NCBI RefSeq assembly: GCF_014489115.1
Contig: NZ_JACTAH010000001.1
Span: 124,001 to 188,000 of the forward strand
From: Thauera sedimentorum
GTDB lineage: Bacteria > Pseudomonadota > Gammaproteobacteria > Burkholderiales > Rhodocyclaceae
Direction of reading: 5' to 3'
DNA length: 64,000 nt
The notes beneath the pieces are model-generated. The model saw nothing but the letters and a program-made list of their open reading frames with translations, ran no database searches and was not told the origin of the DNA. The stretch's first letter is position 1; the number at the start of each line of letters is the position of its first letter. Below are positions 50,169 through 59,310 of this stretch, one piece after another. The position numbers and the translations under genes were made by a program.

Positions 50169-52672
50169 TGACTACCAAATCCAAAAAGACACCGGCCGCG
50201 AAAGGCCGCAAGATTTCCGCGGTACGCCGCGCCGATCCCTTCTTCGAACGCGAATCCGCCAGCTACGATTATCCGCTGCCCAGCCGCGAGTACGTCGAGC
50301 AGACCCTGGCCGAACAGGGCGTGCCGCTCACCCTCGAGGCCCTCGCCGAAACGCTGGAGATCCAGCCGCACGAATTCGAGCACTTCCACCGCCGCCTGCG
50401 CGCCATGGAGCGCGACGGCCAGGTGATGCGCAACCGCCGCGGCGCCTATCTGCTGCCCGACAAGGTCGACCTGATCAAGGGCAAGGTGCAGGGCCATCCT
50501 GACGGCTTCGGCTTCCTGGTGCGCGATGACGGCGGGCCGGACATCTTCCTGGGCCCCAAGGAGATGCGCGAACTGTTGCACGGCGACCGTGCCATCGTGC
50601 GCATCGCCGGGCAGGACCGCCGCGGGCGCCCGGAAGGCAAGCTGGTCGAGGTGCTGGAACGCGCCAACAGCCGCGTGGTCGGGCGCGTCATCAACGAGCA
50701 CGGCGTAACCATCGTGGTGCCGGAGAACCGCCGCCTGGCGCAGGACATCCTGGTGGCGCCGGGCGGCAAGCGCCCGCAGCCGGGGCAGGTGGTGACCGTC
50801 GAGCTGATCGAGCAGCCCACCAAGTTCGCCCAGCCGATCGGCAAGGTGGTCGAGGTGCTGGGCAACTACGCCGATCCCGGCATGGAGATCGAGATCGCCC
50901 TGCGCAAGCACGATCTGCCCTTCGAGTTTTCCTCCGAAGCCAAGGTGGAAACCCGCAAGCTGCCGGTCAAGGTGCGCAAGAAGGACAAGACCGGGCGCGA
51001 GGACATCACCCACCTGCCGCTGGTCACCATCGACGGCGAGACCGCCAAGGACTTCGACGACGCGGTGTACTGCGAGCGCCAGGGCAGGGGTTTCCGCCTG
51101 ATCGTGGCGATCGCCGACGTCTCGCACTACGTCGAGGCCGGCGGCGCGCTGGATCGTGACGCGCTGGAGCGCGGCAACTCGGTGTACTTCCCGCGCCGGG
51201 TCATCCCCATGCTGCCGGAGAAGCTCTCCAACGGCCTGTGCTCGCTCAATCCCGAGGTCGAGCGCCTGTGCATGGTGGCCGACATGAGCATCTCGATGAC
51301 CGGCGCGATCAAGGCCTACCGCTTCTATCCGGCGGTGATGTACTCGCATGCGCGGCTGACCTACAACAAGGTTGCCGCCGCGCTCTACGAGGGTGACGAG
51401 GGGATGCGCACCGAGCTTGGCGCGCTGCTGCCCCACCTCGAGAACCTCGATAAGCTCTTCCGCGTGCTGCTCAAGGCGCGTGCCAAGCGTGGTGCGATCG
51501 ACTTCGAGACCACCGAGACGCGGATGATCTTCGACGACAACGGCAAGATCGCGCAGATCGTCCCCGAGGTGCGCAACGACGCCCACCGCCTGATCGAGGA
51601 GTGCATGCTGGCGGCCAACGTGTGCGCCTCCGACTTCCTGCAGCAGCACAAGCACGCGGCCCTCTACCGGGTGCATGAGGGCCCCACCCCGGAGAAGCTG
51701 GAGAAGCTGCGCGGCTTCCTCGCCGAGTTCGGCTTCGACCTGCCCGGCGGCGACGACCCGCATGCGCGCGACTACGCCCGCCTGCTGGAGAAGCTCAAGG
51801 GCCGTCCGGACGTGCAGCTGTTGCAGACCGTCATGCTGCGCTCACTGCGCCAGGCGGTTTACAGCCCGGACAACGTCGGACATTTCGGCCTCGCCTACGA
51901 GTCCTACACCCACTTCACCTCGCCGATCCGCCGCTACCCCGACCTGCTGGTGCACCGCGCGATCAAGGCCGTGCTGGCCGGCGAGCAGTACCGCCCGGGC
52001 GACTGGGACGCCATCGGCATGCAGTGCTCGACCACCGAGCGGCGCGCCGACGAGGCCACCCGCGACGTGGTGGCCTGGCTCAAGTGCTACTACATGCAGG
52101 ACCGCGTCGGCGAGGAGTTCTCCGGCTGCGTCTCCGCGGTGGTACCCTTCGGCCTCTTCGTTGCGCTGGACGACATCTTCATCGAGGGCCTGGTGCACAT
52201 CTCCGACCTCGGCAGCGACTACTTCCATTTCGACGAGGCGCGCCACGAACTGGTCGGCGAGCGCAGCAACGCGCGCTACCGGCTTTCGGACCGGGTGCGG
52301 GTGCAGGTGATGCGGGCGGATCTGGAGACCAACAAGATCGATTTCCGCCTGATCGCCGGCCCCGAGCGCCCCACCGAGCGCAGCGGCAAGACGGCCGCCG
52401 ACCGTGCGGCCAGGGCGGGCCGCGGCGCGAAAGCCGAAGCGGGCCAGGACAGCGGCGCCGCGCCGCGGGCACGCACCCGCAGCGCCACGGCCGAGCCGGC
52501 TATGGCGCCGGCAGCGCGCAAACCGGGCAGTACGTCCGCCAGCCGGCGTGCGCCGGGCGCCGCGGGCAAGGGCAAGACGACAGGCAAGGCGGCGGGCAAG
52601 GGCAAGGCGGTGAAAACCGCCAAGCGCACCGCGGCTTCCACTACAGGCAAGAAAGGCAGGAAACGTGGCTAA
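50168..52672 (+). CDS. rnr: Ribonuclease R
   Basis: RNase R, 834 residues, a 3'-5' exonuclease that degrades structured RNA and works in rRNA and tmRNA quality control. Order: N-terminal winged-helix and cold-shock OB domains (about 20-230), the RNB catalytic domain (TIDGETAKDFDDAVYC, with its metal-binding Asp cluster, near 285-300), the S1 domain (about 640-720, GCVSAVVPFGLFVALDDIFIEG), and a long Lys/Ala/Arg-rich tail (about 735-834) typical of RNase R. The gene overlaps rlmB by 8 bp. No plus-strand promoter is obvious; its 5' leader runs across the antisense tRNA-Leu. Confidence 0.96.
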   Translation: MTTKSKKTPAAKGRKISAVRRADPFFERESASYDYPLPSREYVEQTLAEQGVPLTLEALAETLEIQPHEFEHFHRRLRAMERDGQVMRNRRGAYLLPDKVDLIKGKVQGHPDGFGFLVRDDGGPDIFLGPKEMRELLHGDRAIVRIAGQDRRGRPEGKLVEVLERANSRVVGRVINEHGVTIVVPENRRLAQDILVAPGGKRPQPGQVVTVELIEQPTKFAQPIGKVVEVLGNYADPGMEIEIALRKHDLPFEFSSEAKVETRKLPVKVRKKDKTGREDITHLPLVTIDGETAKDFDDAVYCERQGRGFRLIVAIADVSHYVEAGGALDRDALERGNSVYFPRRVIPMLPEKLSNGLCSLNPEVERLCMVADMSISMTGAIKAYRFYPAVMYSHARLTYNKVAAALYEGDEGMRTELGALLPHLENLDKLFRVLLKARAKRGAIDFETTETRMIFDDNGKIAQIVPEVRNDAHRLIEECMLAANVCASDFLQQHKHAALYRVHEGPTPEKLEKLRGFLAEFGFDLPGGDDPHARDYARLLEKLKGRPDVQLLQTVMLRSLRQAVYSPDNVGHFGLAYESYTHFTSPIRRYPDLLVHRAIKAVLAGEQYRPGDWDAIGMQCSTTERRADEATRDVVAWLKCYYMQDRVGEEFSGCVSAVVPFGLFVALDDIFIEGLVHISDLGSDYFHFDEARHELVGERSNARYRLSDRVRVQVMRADLETNKIDFRLIAGPERPTERSGKTAADRAARAGRGAKAEAGQDSGAAPRARTRSATAEPAMAPAARKPGSTSASRRAPGAAGKGKTTGKAAGKGKAVKTAKRTAASTTGKKGRKRG

Positions 52673-53465
52673 ACCCTCCAACCGTCCGCCGCGCGAGCGG
52701 CAGGACGCCCCCCAGGCCGGCGAGAGCCGGGCCGACAGCAAACTGATCTACGGCTTCCACGCGGTGCTCGCCCGCCTGCGCCGCGACCCGGAAGCGGTGT
52801 TCGAGCTCTACGTCTCCGCGCAGCGCAACGACGTGCGCGCGCGCGAGGCGGTCAAGCTCGCCGAAGCGGCCCAGGTGCGCATGATCCAGGTCGAGTCCGA
52901 CCGCCTTGACGGCATGGTCGGCACCCGCCGCCACCAGGGCGTGGTCGCGCGGGTGGATGCCCGTCGGCGTGAACTCAAGCTCGCCGACGTGCTCGACAGC
53001 CTGGACGAGAACGCGCTGATCCTGGTGCTCGACGGCGTGCAGGACCCGCACAATCTCGGTGCCTGCCTGCGGGTGGCGGATGCGGCCGGCGCGCACGCGG
53101 TGGTCGCACCCAAGGACCGCGCGGTGGGCCTCAACGCCACCGCGGTCAAGGTGGCCAGCGGCGCGGCCGACACCGTGCCCTACATCACCGTCACCAACCT
53201 GGCGCGCGCGCTGCGCGAGATGCAGGAGGCCGGCATCTGGGTGGTCGGCGCCGCGGGCGAGGCCGACAAGTCGCTGCACGAAATCGACCAGAAGGTCCCG
53301 GTGGCCTGGGTGCTGGGCGCCGAGGGCGACGGCCTGCGCCGCCTGACCCGCGAGACCTGCGACGAGCTGGCGAAGATCCCGATGTACGGCAGCGTGGAGA
53401 GTCTCAACGTCTCGGTGGCCAGCGGCATCTGCCTGTTCGAGGCGCGGCGCCAGCGCACCGCCTGA
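52665..53465 (+). CDS. rlmB: 23S rRNA (guanosine-2'-O-)-methyltransferase RlmB
   Basis: RlmB, 266 residues, a SpoU-family (SPOUT) methyltransferase acting on G2251 of 23S rRNA. The N-terminal substrate domain starts KLIYGFHAVLARLRRDPEAV. The knot domain has DPHNLGACLRVADAAG, LGAEGDGLRRLTRE and YGSVESLNVSVASGICLFE. The rnr-rlmB order is conserved in proteobacteria, and the genes overlap, so they are co-translated. Confidence 0.96.
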   Translation: MAKPSNRPPRERQDAPQAGESRADSKLIYGFHAVLARLRRDPEAVFELYVSAQRNDVRAREAVKLAEAAQVRMIQVESDRLDGMVGTRRHQGVVARVDARRRELKLADVLDSLDENALILVLDGVQDPHNLGACLRVADAAGAHAVVAPKDRAVGLNATAVKVASGAADTVPYITVTNLARALREMQEAGIWVVGAAGEADKSLHEIDQKVPVAWVLGAEGDGLRRLTRETCDELAKIPMYGSVESLNVSVASGICLFEARRQRTA

Positions 53466-53484
53466 GCGCCGGCGGTCCCTTCCC

Positions 53485-53521
53485 GACGCCCGTCCGGCAC
53501 CTCCGGTGCCCGGCGGGCGTC
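53485..53521 (+). terminator. Hairpin after rlmB
   Basis: Outer arms 53485-53492 and 53514-53521 pair perfectly, with an inner 5-bp stem, starting 20 bp past the rlmB stop. It likely ends the core block before nasR. Confidence 0.5.
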
Positions 53522-53620
53522 GTGCTTTCCGCGTTGCTGCGCACGGTACTTGCATGAGCTCCTGGCCGGCGGGCCACGGGGGCTCGCCGCGAAGCAAGCA
53601 GCATGGGAGCGCAGAGGACG

Positions 53621-54916
53621 ATGAAATCAGCGGCCGGCTTTCTGCTCGCGGCCAAGCGCTGCGAGATCCAAGGCCTGGAACAACTGGCCACGACCGCGGA
53701 ACTGCTGGGCGGCATCGCCCGCCTGGTGCACGTGCTGCAGAAGGAGCGCGGCGCCTCCAACGTTTACCTGGGCTCGGGCGGCAGCCGCTTCGCCGCCCAG
53801 CGGCTGCAGATCATCGCCGAAGGCGCAGCGGCCGAGGCCGAGGTACGCCAGCGCCTGTACCGCCTGGATGTCGATACCGGGCGCATGTCCGGCGGCGCGC
53901 GGCTGTTCTCGCGCATCGCCTGGGTGCTGCACGGGCTGGATGCGTTGCCCGCGCTGCGCGAGCGCATCGCCGCGCAAGTTCTGAGCCCGGCGCAGGTCAC
54001 CGCGGCCTTCTCGGAACTGATCGCCGGCCTGCTCGCCGTGGTGTTCGAGGCCGCCGACACGGCCTGCGACCCGGCGGTGTCGCGCGCCCTGGTGGCGCTG
54101 TTCAACTTCATGCAGGGCAAGGAACTGGCCGGGCAGGAGCGCGCCACCGGGGCCGCGGCCTTTGCCGCCGGCCGTGCGGACGCATCCCGCCAGCAGCGCC
54201 TGCTGCACCTGATCGAGGCGCAGGAGCGCTGCTTCCAGCTGTTCGCGGAGTTCGCCGGCAGCGACACCGTGGCGCTGTGGCACGCCCAGCAGCAAGCCGG
54301 CACGCTGGCCGAACTGGAGCGCCTGCGCCGCGTGCTGTGCGCCACACCCGCGGACGGCGTCCTGGATGCCGAGCTGAGCGATGCCTGGTTCGAGTGCTGC
54401 ACGACGCGGCTGGATGCGATGCGCGCCGTCGAGGACGCGCTGGCGGCCCATTTGCGGACCTTGTGTGCGGGCAAAATCTCCGACGCGCGCGCCGAGCTGC
54501 ACGACCAGAAGTCCTTGCTCGATGCGCTGGTGGCCGGTGCCCCGGGGGGCGTGCCGCCGGTGGCGGTGTTCTTCGAGCGCGCGCTGGCGGGTGCGGACGG
54601 CGATCCGCACGCAAACGGCGAACTGCTGGCCGCGGACGGCCTGGGGCCGCAACTCGGGCGCTCGGTGCTCGACATGCTGCAGGCCCAGTCGCGCCGCCTG
54701 CAGGCGATGAGCGACGAACTCAACGCAGTGCGCGGCGCGCTCAACGAGCGCAAGGTGATCGAGCGCGCCAAGGGCCTGCTGATGGCGCACCGCGGGCTCA
54801 CCGAGGACCAGGCCTACAAGATGCTGCGCCAGACCGCGATGAACCAGGGACGCCGGCTGGTGGACGTGGCCGAAGCCACGCTGGCGCTGGCCGACCTGCT
54901 GCCCTCGGGGCCCTGA
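53621..54916 (+). CDS. nasR: Nitrate-sensing NIT-ANTAR antitermination protein NasR
   Basis: A 431-residue regulator. The N-terminal all-helical NIT (nitrate/nitrite-sensing) domain shows LVHVLQKERGASNVYLGS near residue 33. The C-terminal ANTAR RNA-binding domain (about 370-425) shows ERKVIERAKGLLMAHRGL and AYKMLRQTAMNQGRRL. In Klebsiella, NasR binds a two-hairpin leader RNA when nitrate or nitrite is present and prevents termination ahead of nasF. The nitrate operon follows directly here, and its leader has the matching hairpins. The ATG at 53621 has AGAGGA upstream; an ATG at 53603 would add six residues. Confidence 0.88.
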   Translation: MKSAAGFLLAAKRCEIQGLEQLATTAELLGGIARLVHVLQKERGASNVYLGSGGSRFAAQRLQIIAEGAAAEAEVRQRLYRLDVDTGRMSGGARLFSRIAWVLHGLDALPALRERIAAQVLSPAQVTAAFSELIAGLLAVVFEAADTACDPAVSRALVALFNFMQGKELAGQERATGAAAFAAGRADASRQQRLLHLIEAQERCFQLFAEFAGSDTVALWHAQQQAGTLAELERLRRVLCATPADGVLDAELSDAWFECCTTRLDAMRAVEDALAAHLRTLCAGKISDARAELHDQKSLLDALVAGAPGGVPPVAVFFERALAGADGDPHANGELLAADGLGPQLGRSVLDMLQAQSRRLQAMSDELNAVRGALNERKVIERAKGLLMAHRGLTEDQAYKMLRQTAMNQGRRLVDVAEATLALADLLPSGP

Positions 54917-54943
54917 GCGTTTCACCCGCGGAGACGGCGGATG

Positions 54944-54992
54944 TCGCGGGCAAGCCCGCTCCTGCAAATGGTAGGAGCGGGCTTGCCCGCGA
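54944..54992. repeat. REP/BIME-like inverted repeat pair
   Basis: Two perfect 20-bp arms (54944-54963 and 54973-54992) around a 9-bp spacer, 27 bp past the nasR stop. The core GTAGGAGCGGGCTTGCCCGCGA is the same family as the pair at 49910-49973 but with the arms in the opposite order. It may also serve as the nasR terminator. Confidence 0.75.
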
Positions 54993-55099
54993 TTGCAGCG
55001 TTCTTTTCCCGCCTGCCGCATCGCGCTCCAGGGCGCTCCCGCACCCCCGTCGCCTGCCCCGGCAGGCCGCACCGCAGGCGTGCGCCAGCGGCGGATGCT

Positions 55100-55114
55100 G
55101 CACTGCAATAGTGC
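55100..55114 (+). promoter_or_regulatory. NtrC-type binding site
   Basis: GCACT-N5-AGTGC is a perfect inverted repeat fitting the NtrC pattern GCACY-N5-RGTGC. Its centre lies about 112 bp before the predicted start site, a normal enhancer distance. Confidence 0.55.
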
Positions 55115-55192
55115 GCTGTAGACGCTCCGCTGCCGGATGGGAAAGAGGGTGAATTCATCGGAAACCCCCTGGTAAAGCGGATTCGACGGTTC

Positions 55193-55208
55193 TGGCACGC
55201 CCCCTGCT
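55193..55208 (+). promoter_or_regulatory. Sigma-54 promoter of the nitrate operon
   Basis: TGGCACGCCCCCTGCT has the required GG (55194-55195) and GC (55206-55207) with exactly 10 bp between them and fits TGGCAC-N5-TTGCW in all but one base. The predicted start is near 55219. Confidence 0.75.
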
Positions 55209-55222
55209 AAAGAATGCTCGAG

Positions 55223-55295
55223 GCTGGACCAACGGCGGTTCGGCGTTCGAGGCAGCAACAGGCAGTACCGCGAACACATTGGACAACGGCGTCCA
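55223..55295 (+). ncRNA. NasR/ANTAR-binding two-hairpin leader element
   Basis: Hairpin P1: stem 55223-55230 with 55237-55244 (8 bp including two G-U pairs) closed by hexaloop AACGGC. Hairpin P2: stem 55280-55284 with 55291-55295 (5 bp) and the identical hexaloop AACGGC. A at loop position 1 and G at position 4 are the ANTAR recognition bases. Between them a 5-bp stem (55245-55249 with 55271-55275) could fold the linker away and bring P1 and P2 together. P2 shares bases with the terminator 5' arm. Confidence 0.75.
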
Positions 55296-55343
55296 TTTCC
55301 CCCGGCGACGGCGCAGGGGCGAGATGGGCGCCTTTTTGTTTTT
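55288..55343 (+). terminator. Leader terminator ahead of nrtA
   Basis: Arms 55288-55296 and 55324-55332 pair over 9 bp (one G-U), an inner CCCC/GGGG stem extends it, and TTTTTGTTTTT (55333-55343) follows. The 5' arm overlaps the loop and 3' strand of hairpin P2, so the two folds exclude each other: the basis of antitermination. Confidence 0.8.
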
Positions 55344-55369
55344 CCGAACCGCTTTTCAGGAGTTCAACC

Positions 55370-56770
55370 ATGAGCAAGCAGAGCAAGGACTTTCCCACCC
55401 TGTCGCGTCGCGGCTTCATCAAGGCCGGTGCCGGCCTGGGCGGTGCCGCCATGCTGTCCTCGCTGTTCCCCGCCGGTGCCTGGGCTGCGGGCAGCGAGGG
55501 CCTGGAGAAGACCGCGCTGAAGTTCGGCATCATCCCGCTCACCGACTGTGCGCCCATCGTCATCGCCAAGGAGAAGGGCTTCTTCAAGAAGCACGGCCTG
55601 GACGTGATGGTTTCCAAGGAAGCGTCCTGGGCCAACATCCGCGACAAGGTCTCGCTTGGCGAGCTCGATGGCGCGCACATGCTGGCCGGCATGCCCATCG
55701 CCGCCACGCTGGGCGTGGGCGCCACCCAGAAGGAAACCATCACCGCCTTCTCCATGGACCTCAACGGCAACGGCATCACGGTTTCCAACGAGCTCTACGA
55801 GCGCATGGTGGAAGCCGACCCCGAGGCCATGAAGACCCGCCCGACCACCGCCAAGGCGCTCAAGAAGGTGATCGACGCCGACAAGGCCGCCGGCAAGGAG
55901 CCGATGACCTTCGCGATGGTGTTCCCGGTGTCCACCCACAACTACGAGATCCGCTACTGGATGGCCTCCGCCGGCATCGACCCGGACCGCGACGTGCGCC
56001 TGATCGTCATCCCGCCGCCGCAGATGGTCGCCAACCTGCAGTCGAAGAACATCGTCGGCTACTGCGTCGGCGAACCGTGGAACCAGCGCGCGGTGGAGAT
56101 GGGCATCGGCCGCTCGATCATCACCAACTACGAGATCTGGAACAACAACCCGGAGAAGGTCTTCGGCGTGACCCGCGAGTGGGCCGACAAGCACCCCAAC
56201 ACCCACAAGGCCGCGGTGCGCGCGCTGATCGAGGCCGCGCAGTGGATGGACCAGCCGGAGAACCGCAAGGAAGTGGTGAAGATCATCTCCGCCAAGTCCT
56301 ACGTCAATGCGCCCGAGTCGGTGGTGGAGAACTCGATGACCGGCACCTGGCTGTACACCAAGGCCGAAGGCCCGCAGCAGATGCCGGACTTCAACGTCTT
56401 CTACCGCTACGCCGCCACCTTCCCGTGGCAGTCGCACGCAGTGTGGTTCCTCACCCAGATGGTGCGCTGGGGGCAGATCGAGCAGCCGATCAACTTCCAC
56501 AAGGTGGCCGCCCAGGTCTATCGCAGCGACATCTACCGCGATGCGGCCAAGGACCTGGGCATCGCCGTGCCGACCATCGACTTCAAGACCGAAGGCAGCA
56601 ACGCCGCCGGCTGGACCCTGGACAAGGCGACCGCGCCGATCGCCATGGGCCCGGACCGCTTCTTCGACGGCAAGACCTTCGACCCCGCCAAGCCGCTGGA
56701 CTACCTGAAGAGCTTCGAGATCCACGCCCGCAAGGTCGATCTCGCCGCCCTGGCCCAGGCCAATGCCTGA
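55370..56770 (+). CDS. nrtA: Nitrate ABC transporter substrate-binding protein (NrtA/NasF)
   Basis: A 466-residue periplasmic binding protein of the NrtA/CmpA family. The twin-arginine signal [12 protein letters not shown] (about 12-23) ends in AGAWA, so it is exported folded by Tat. Family motifs are [44 protein letters not shown] and [18 protein letters not shown]. It captures nitrate or nitrite for the NrtB-NasD importer. The ATG at 55370 has CAGGAG 7 bp upstream; earlier in-frame sequence belongs to the leader. Confidence 0.94.
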   Translation: MSKQSKDFPTLSRRGFIKAGAGLGGAAMLSSLFPAGAWAAGSEGLEKTALKFGIIPLTDCAPIVIAKEKGFFKKHGLDVMVSKEASWANIRDKVSLGELDGAHMLAGMPIAATLGVGATQKETITAFSMDLNGNGITVSNELYERMVEADPEAMKTRPTTAKALKKVIDADKAAGKEPMTFAMVFPVSTHNYEIRYWMASAGIDPDRDVRLIVIPPPQMVANLQSKNIVGYCVGEPWNQRAVEMGIGRSIITNYEIWNNNPEKVFGVTREWADKHPNTHKAAVRALIEAAQWMDQPENRKEVVKIISAKSYVNAPESVVENSMTGTWLYTKAEGPQQMPDFNVFYRYAATFPWQSHAVWFLTQMVRWGQIEQPINFHKVAAQVYRSDIYRDAAKDLGIAVPTIDFKTEGSNAAGWTLDKATAPIAMGPDRFFDGKTFDPAKPLDYLKSFEIHARKVDLAALAQANA

Positions 56771-56798
56771 TCCGCGCCACCCGGACAAGGAGAACGCC

Positions 56799-57716
56799 AT
56801 GAGTTCGATTCCGCTCACTCTCGACAAGGCCGCCGCCGCGCCGGCCGCGGACAAGCCCGCCCGCCCGGCGGCACGTAGCGTGCCGCTGCAGGCGGTGGCC
56901 GAGAAGCCGCCCGCGGTGCCGCTCGCCGAGCGCCTCGGCCCCTGGATCAACCAGGCCATCCGCTCGACCGTCGCGGCGCTCAGCGGCCTGGCGGTGCTGC
57001 TGGTGATCTGGTGGGCGGTGGCCGATTCGCTGGACACCTTCCCCGGCCCGCGGGCCACCTGGCAGGCCGCGGTCGAGCTGCTCGCCGAGCCTTTCTACAG
57101 CAACGGCCCCAACGACATGGGCATCGGCTGGAACGTGCTTTACTCGCTCGGCCGGGTGGGCGTGGGCTTCGGCCTGGCGGCGCTGGTCGGCATCCCGCTC
57201 GGTTTCATCGTCGGCCGCTTCCGCTTCATGAGCACCGCCGCCGAGCCGGTCATCGGCCTGCTGCGTCCGGTCTCCCCGCTGGCCTGGCTGCCGATCGGCC
57301 TGCTGGTGTTCCAGGAGGCCAACCTGGCGGCGATCTGGGTGATCTTCGTGTGCTCGATCTGGCCGATGATCATCAACACCGCCGCCGGCGTGCGCGCCGT
57401 GCCGCAGGACTACCTCAACGTGGCGCGCGTGCTCAACCTGTCCGAATGGAAGGTGGTCACCCGCATCCTCTTCCCCGCGGTGCTGCCCAGCATCCTCACC
57501 GGCGTGCGCCTGGCGGTGGGCACCGCCTGGCTGGTGATCGTCGCCGCCGAGATGCTCACCGGCGGCATCGGCATCGGCTTCTGGGTGTGGGACGAGTGGA
57601 ACAACCTCAAAGTCGAGCACATCCTGATTGCCATCGTCATCATCGGCCTGGTTGGCCTGGCCCTGGAGCACGCGCTGCTGCTGGTCGCCCGCCGGTTCAG
57701 CTTCGAAGCGCGCTGA
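56799..57716 (+). CDS. nrtB: Nitrate ABC transporter permease (NrtB/NasE)
   Basis: A 305-residue permease with a cytoplasmic Pro/Ala-rich N-terminus (about 1-60) and six helices. The coupling loop reads [24 protein letters not shown], the EAA motif of this group. The start at 56799 has AAGGAG 8 bp upstream; an earlier in-frame ATG at 56763 overlaps the nrtA end without a binding site. Confidence 0.94.
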   Translation: MSSIPLTLDKAAAAPAADKPARPAARSVPLQAVAEKPPAVPLAERLGPWINQAIRSTVAALSGLAVLLVIWWAVADSLDTFPGPRATWQAAVELLAEPFYSNGPNDMGIGWNVLYSLGRVGVGFGLAALVGIPLGFIVGRFRFMSTAAEPVIGLLRPVSPLAWLPIGLLVFQEANLAAIWVIFVCSIWPMIINTAAGVRAVPQDYLNVARVLNLSEWKVVTRILFPAVLPSILTGVRLAVGTAWLVIVAAEMLTGGIGIGFWVWDEWNNLKVEHILIAIVIIGLVGLALEHALLLVARRFSFEAR

Positions 57717-57729
57717 AGGAGAACGCACC

Positions 57730-58521
57730 ATGAAGAAGATCGTTTCCATCGAGGGCGTCGGTCAGACCTTCGACACCCGCAAGGGCCGCTTCGTCGCGCT
57801 GCGCGACATCGACCTGCAGATCCGCGAAGGCGAGTTCGTCTCGCTGATCGGCCACTCGGGTTGCGGCAAGTCCACCCTGCTCAACCTGATCGCCGGGCTG
57901 ACCACGCCCACCGACGGGGTGCTGCTGTGCGACGGCCGCGAGATCGCCGGCCCCGGCCCGGAGCGCGCGGTGGTGTTCCAGAACCACTCGCTGCTGCCCT
58001 GGCTGAGCTGCTTCAACAACGTCTATCTCGCGGTCGAGCGGGTGTTTGCCGCCACCGAGCCCAAGGCCAGGCTGCGCGAGCGCACCCGCGCCGCGCTCGA
58101 TCTGGTCGGCCTGTCGCACGCCGAAGCCAAGTATCCGCACGAGATCTCCGGCGGCATGAAGCAGCGTGTGGGCATCGCCCGCGCGCTGGCCATGCAGCCG
58201 CGCATCCTGCTGATGGACGAGCCCTTCGGCGCGCTCGACGCGCTCACCCGCGCCAACCTGCAGGACGAGCTGATGAAGATCATGGCCGCCACCGGCGCCA
58301 CCACGGTGATGGTGACCCACGACGTCGATGAGGCCGTGCTGCTCTCCGACCGCGTGGTGATGCTCACCAACGGCCCGGGCGCGACCATCGGCGAGATCCT
58401 CGAGGTCAAGCTGGAGCGCCCGCGCGACCGCCTGGCCCTGGCCCATGACCCGCAGTTCGCGGAGTGCCGCGCGGCGATCATGGAGTTCCTCTACCACAAG
58501 CAGCTCAAGCGCGCGGCCTGA
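57730..58521 (+). CDS. nasD: Nitrate ABC transporter ATP-binding protein (NrtD/NasD type)
   Basis: A 263-residue ATPase with Walker [10 protein letters not shown], signature ISGGMKQR, Walker [13 protein letters not shown] and the switch His in [11 protein letters not shown]. It lacks the extra solute-binding domain of cyanobacterial NrtC, so it is the short NasD/NrtD type. It completes the importer after nrtA and nrtB, with AAGGAG 9 bp before the ATG. Confidence 0.93.
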   Translation: MKKIVSIEGVGQTFDTRKGRFVALRDIDLQIREGEFVSLIGHSGCGKSTLLNLIAGLTTPTDGVLLCDGREIAGPGPERAVVFQNHSLLPWLSCFNNVYLAVERVFAATEPKARLRERTRAALDLVGLSHAEAKYPHEISGGMKQRVGIARALAMQPRILLMDEPFGALDALTRANLQDELMKIMAATGATTVMVTHDVDEAVLLSDRVVMLTNGPGATIGEILEVKLERPRDRLALAHDPQFAECRAAIMEFLYHKQLKRAA

Positions 58522-58536
58522 CGCGGGGGACCCATC

Positions 58537-59298
58537 ATGTCCAAGGTATATCTGATCGGTGCCGGACCGGGCGCCGCGGACCTGCTCACCCTGCGCGCGG
58601 CCAGGGTGCTCACCGAACAGGCGGAGATCGTGCTGGCCGACGACCTGGTGTCGGCCGAGATCCTCGCCCTGGTGCGCCCCGCGGCACGCGTGCTCAAGGT
58701 GGGCAAGCGCGGCGGGCGGGCCTCCACCCCACAGGACTTCATCCACCGCCTGATGGTGCGCTACGCGCGGCGCGGCCGCACCGTGGTGCGCCTCAAGGGT
58801 GGCGACCCCTATGTGTTCGGGCGTGGCGGCGAAGAGATCGAGGCGCTGGCCGTGGCCGGCGTGGAGGCCGAGGTGGTGCCGGGGCTCACCGCCGGCATCG
58901 CGGTGCCGGCCGCCGCGGGAATCCCGGTCACCCACCGCGCCTACACCCATGGCGTGACCCTGGTCACCGGTACCGCCGGCGAGGGCTGTGGTGAGCCCAA
59001 CTGGGCTGCACTCGCCAGTACCGGCACCACCCTGGTGATCTACATGGGCCTCACCCGCCTGCTCAACATCGTCGCCCGCCTGATCGCCGCCGGCCTGCCG
59101 CCCGACACCCCGGCCGCGGCGATCGCCTCCGGCACCCTGGCCGCGCAACGCCAGGTCAAGGCGCGCCTGGCCGACCTGCCGGCGCGCGTCATGGCGGATG
59201 GCCTGGCCTCGCCCGCCATCATCGTGGTCGGCGAAGTGGCCGCCTTCGCCCGCTGCGGGGCGCTCGATCTGCCGGCCGCCCGCGTGCTGGCCGCCTGA
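58537..59298 (+). CDS. cobA: Uroporphyrinogen-III C-methyltransferase
   Basis: SUMT of 253 residues, converting uroporphyrinogen III to precorrin-2, the precursor of sirohaem. Seen are the N-terminal VYLIGAGPGAADLLTLRA, VRLKGGDPYVFGRGGEE, PGLTAGIAVPAAAGIPVTHR and YMGLTR. It lacks the oxidase/chelatase half of CysG. Inside a nitrate operon its job is to supply sirohaem for NirB. It begins 15 bp after nasD. Confidence 0.93.
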   Translation: MSKVYLIGAGPGAADLLTLRAARVLTEQAEIVLADDLVSAEILALVRPAARVLKVGKRGGRASTPQDFIHRLMVRYARRGRTVVRLKGGDPYVFGRGGEEIEALAVAGVEAEVVPGLTAGIAVPAAAGIPVTHRAYTHGVTLVTGTAGEGCGEPNWAALASTGTTLVIYMGLTRLLNIVARLIAAGLPPDTPAAAIASGTLAAQRQVKARLADLPARVMADGLASPAIIVVGEVAAFARCGALDLPAARVLAA

Positions 59299-59310
59299 AG
59301 GAGACACATC

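Larger units (their letters stand above)
54917..55369 (+). promoter_or_regulatory. Control region and leader of the nitrate assimilation operon
   Basis: This 453-bp gene-free stretch holds, in order: a 20-bp-arm inverted repeat (54944-54992), an NtrC-type site (55100-55114), a sigma-54 promoter (55193-55208), two hexaloop hairpins (55223-55244 and 55280-55295), an intrinsic terminator (55288-55343) and the nrtA ribosome-binding site (CAGGAG, about 55357). The stretch 55000-55095 shows nothing recognisable. Confidence 0.8.
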
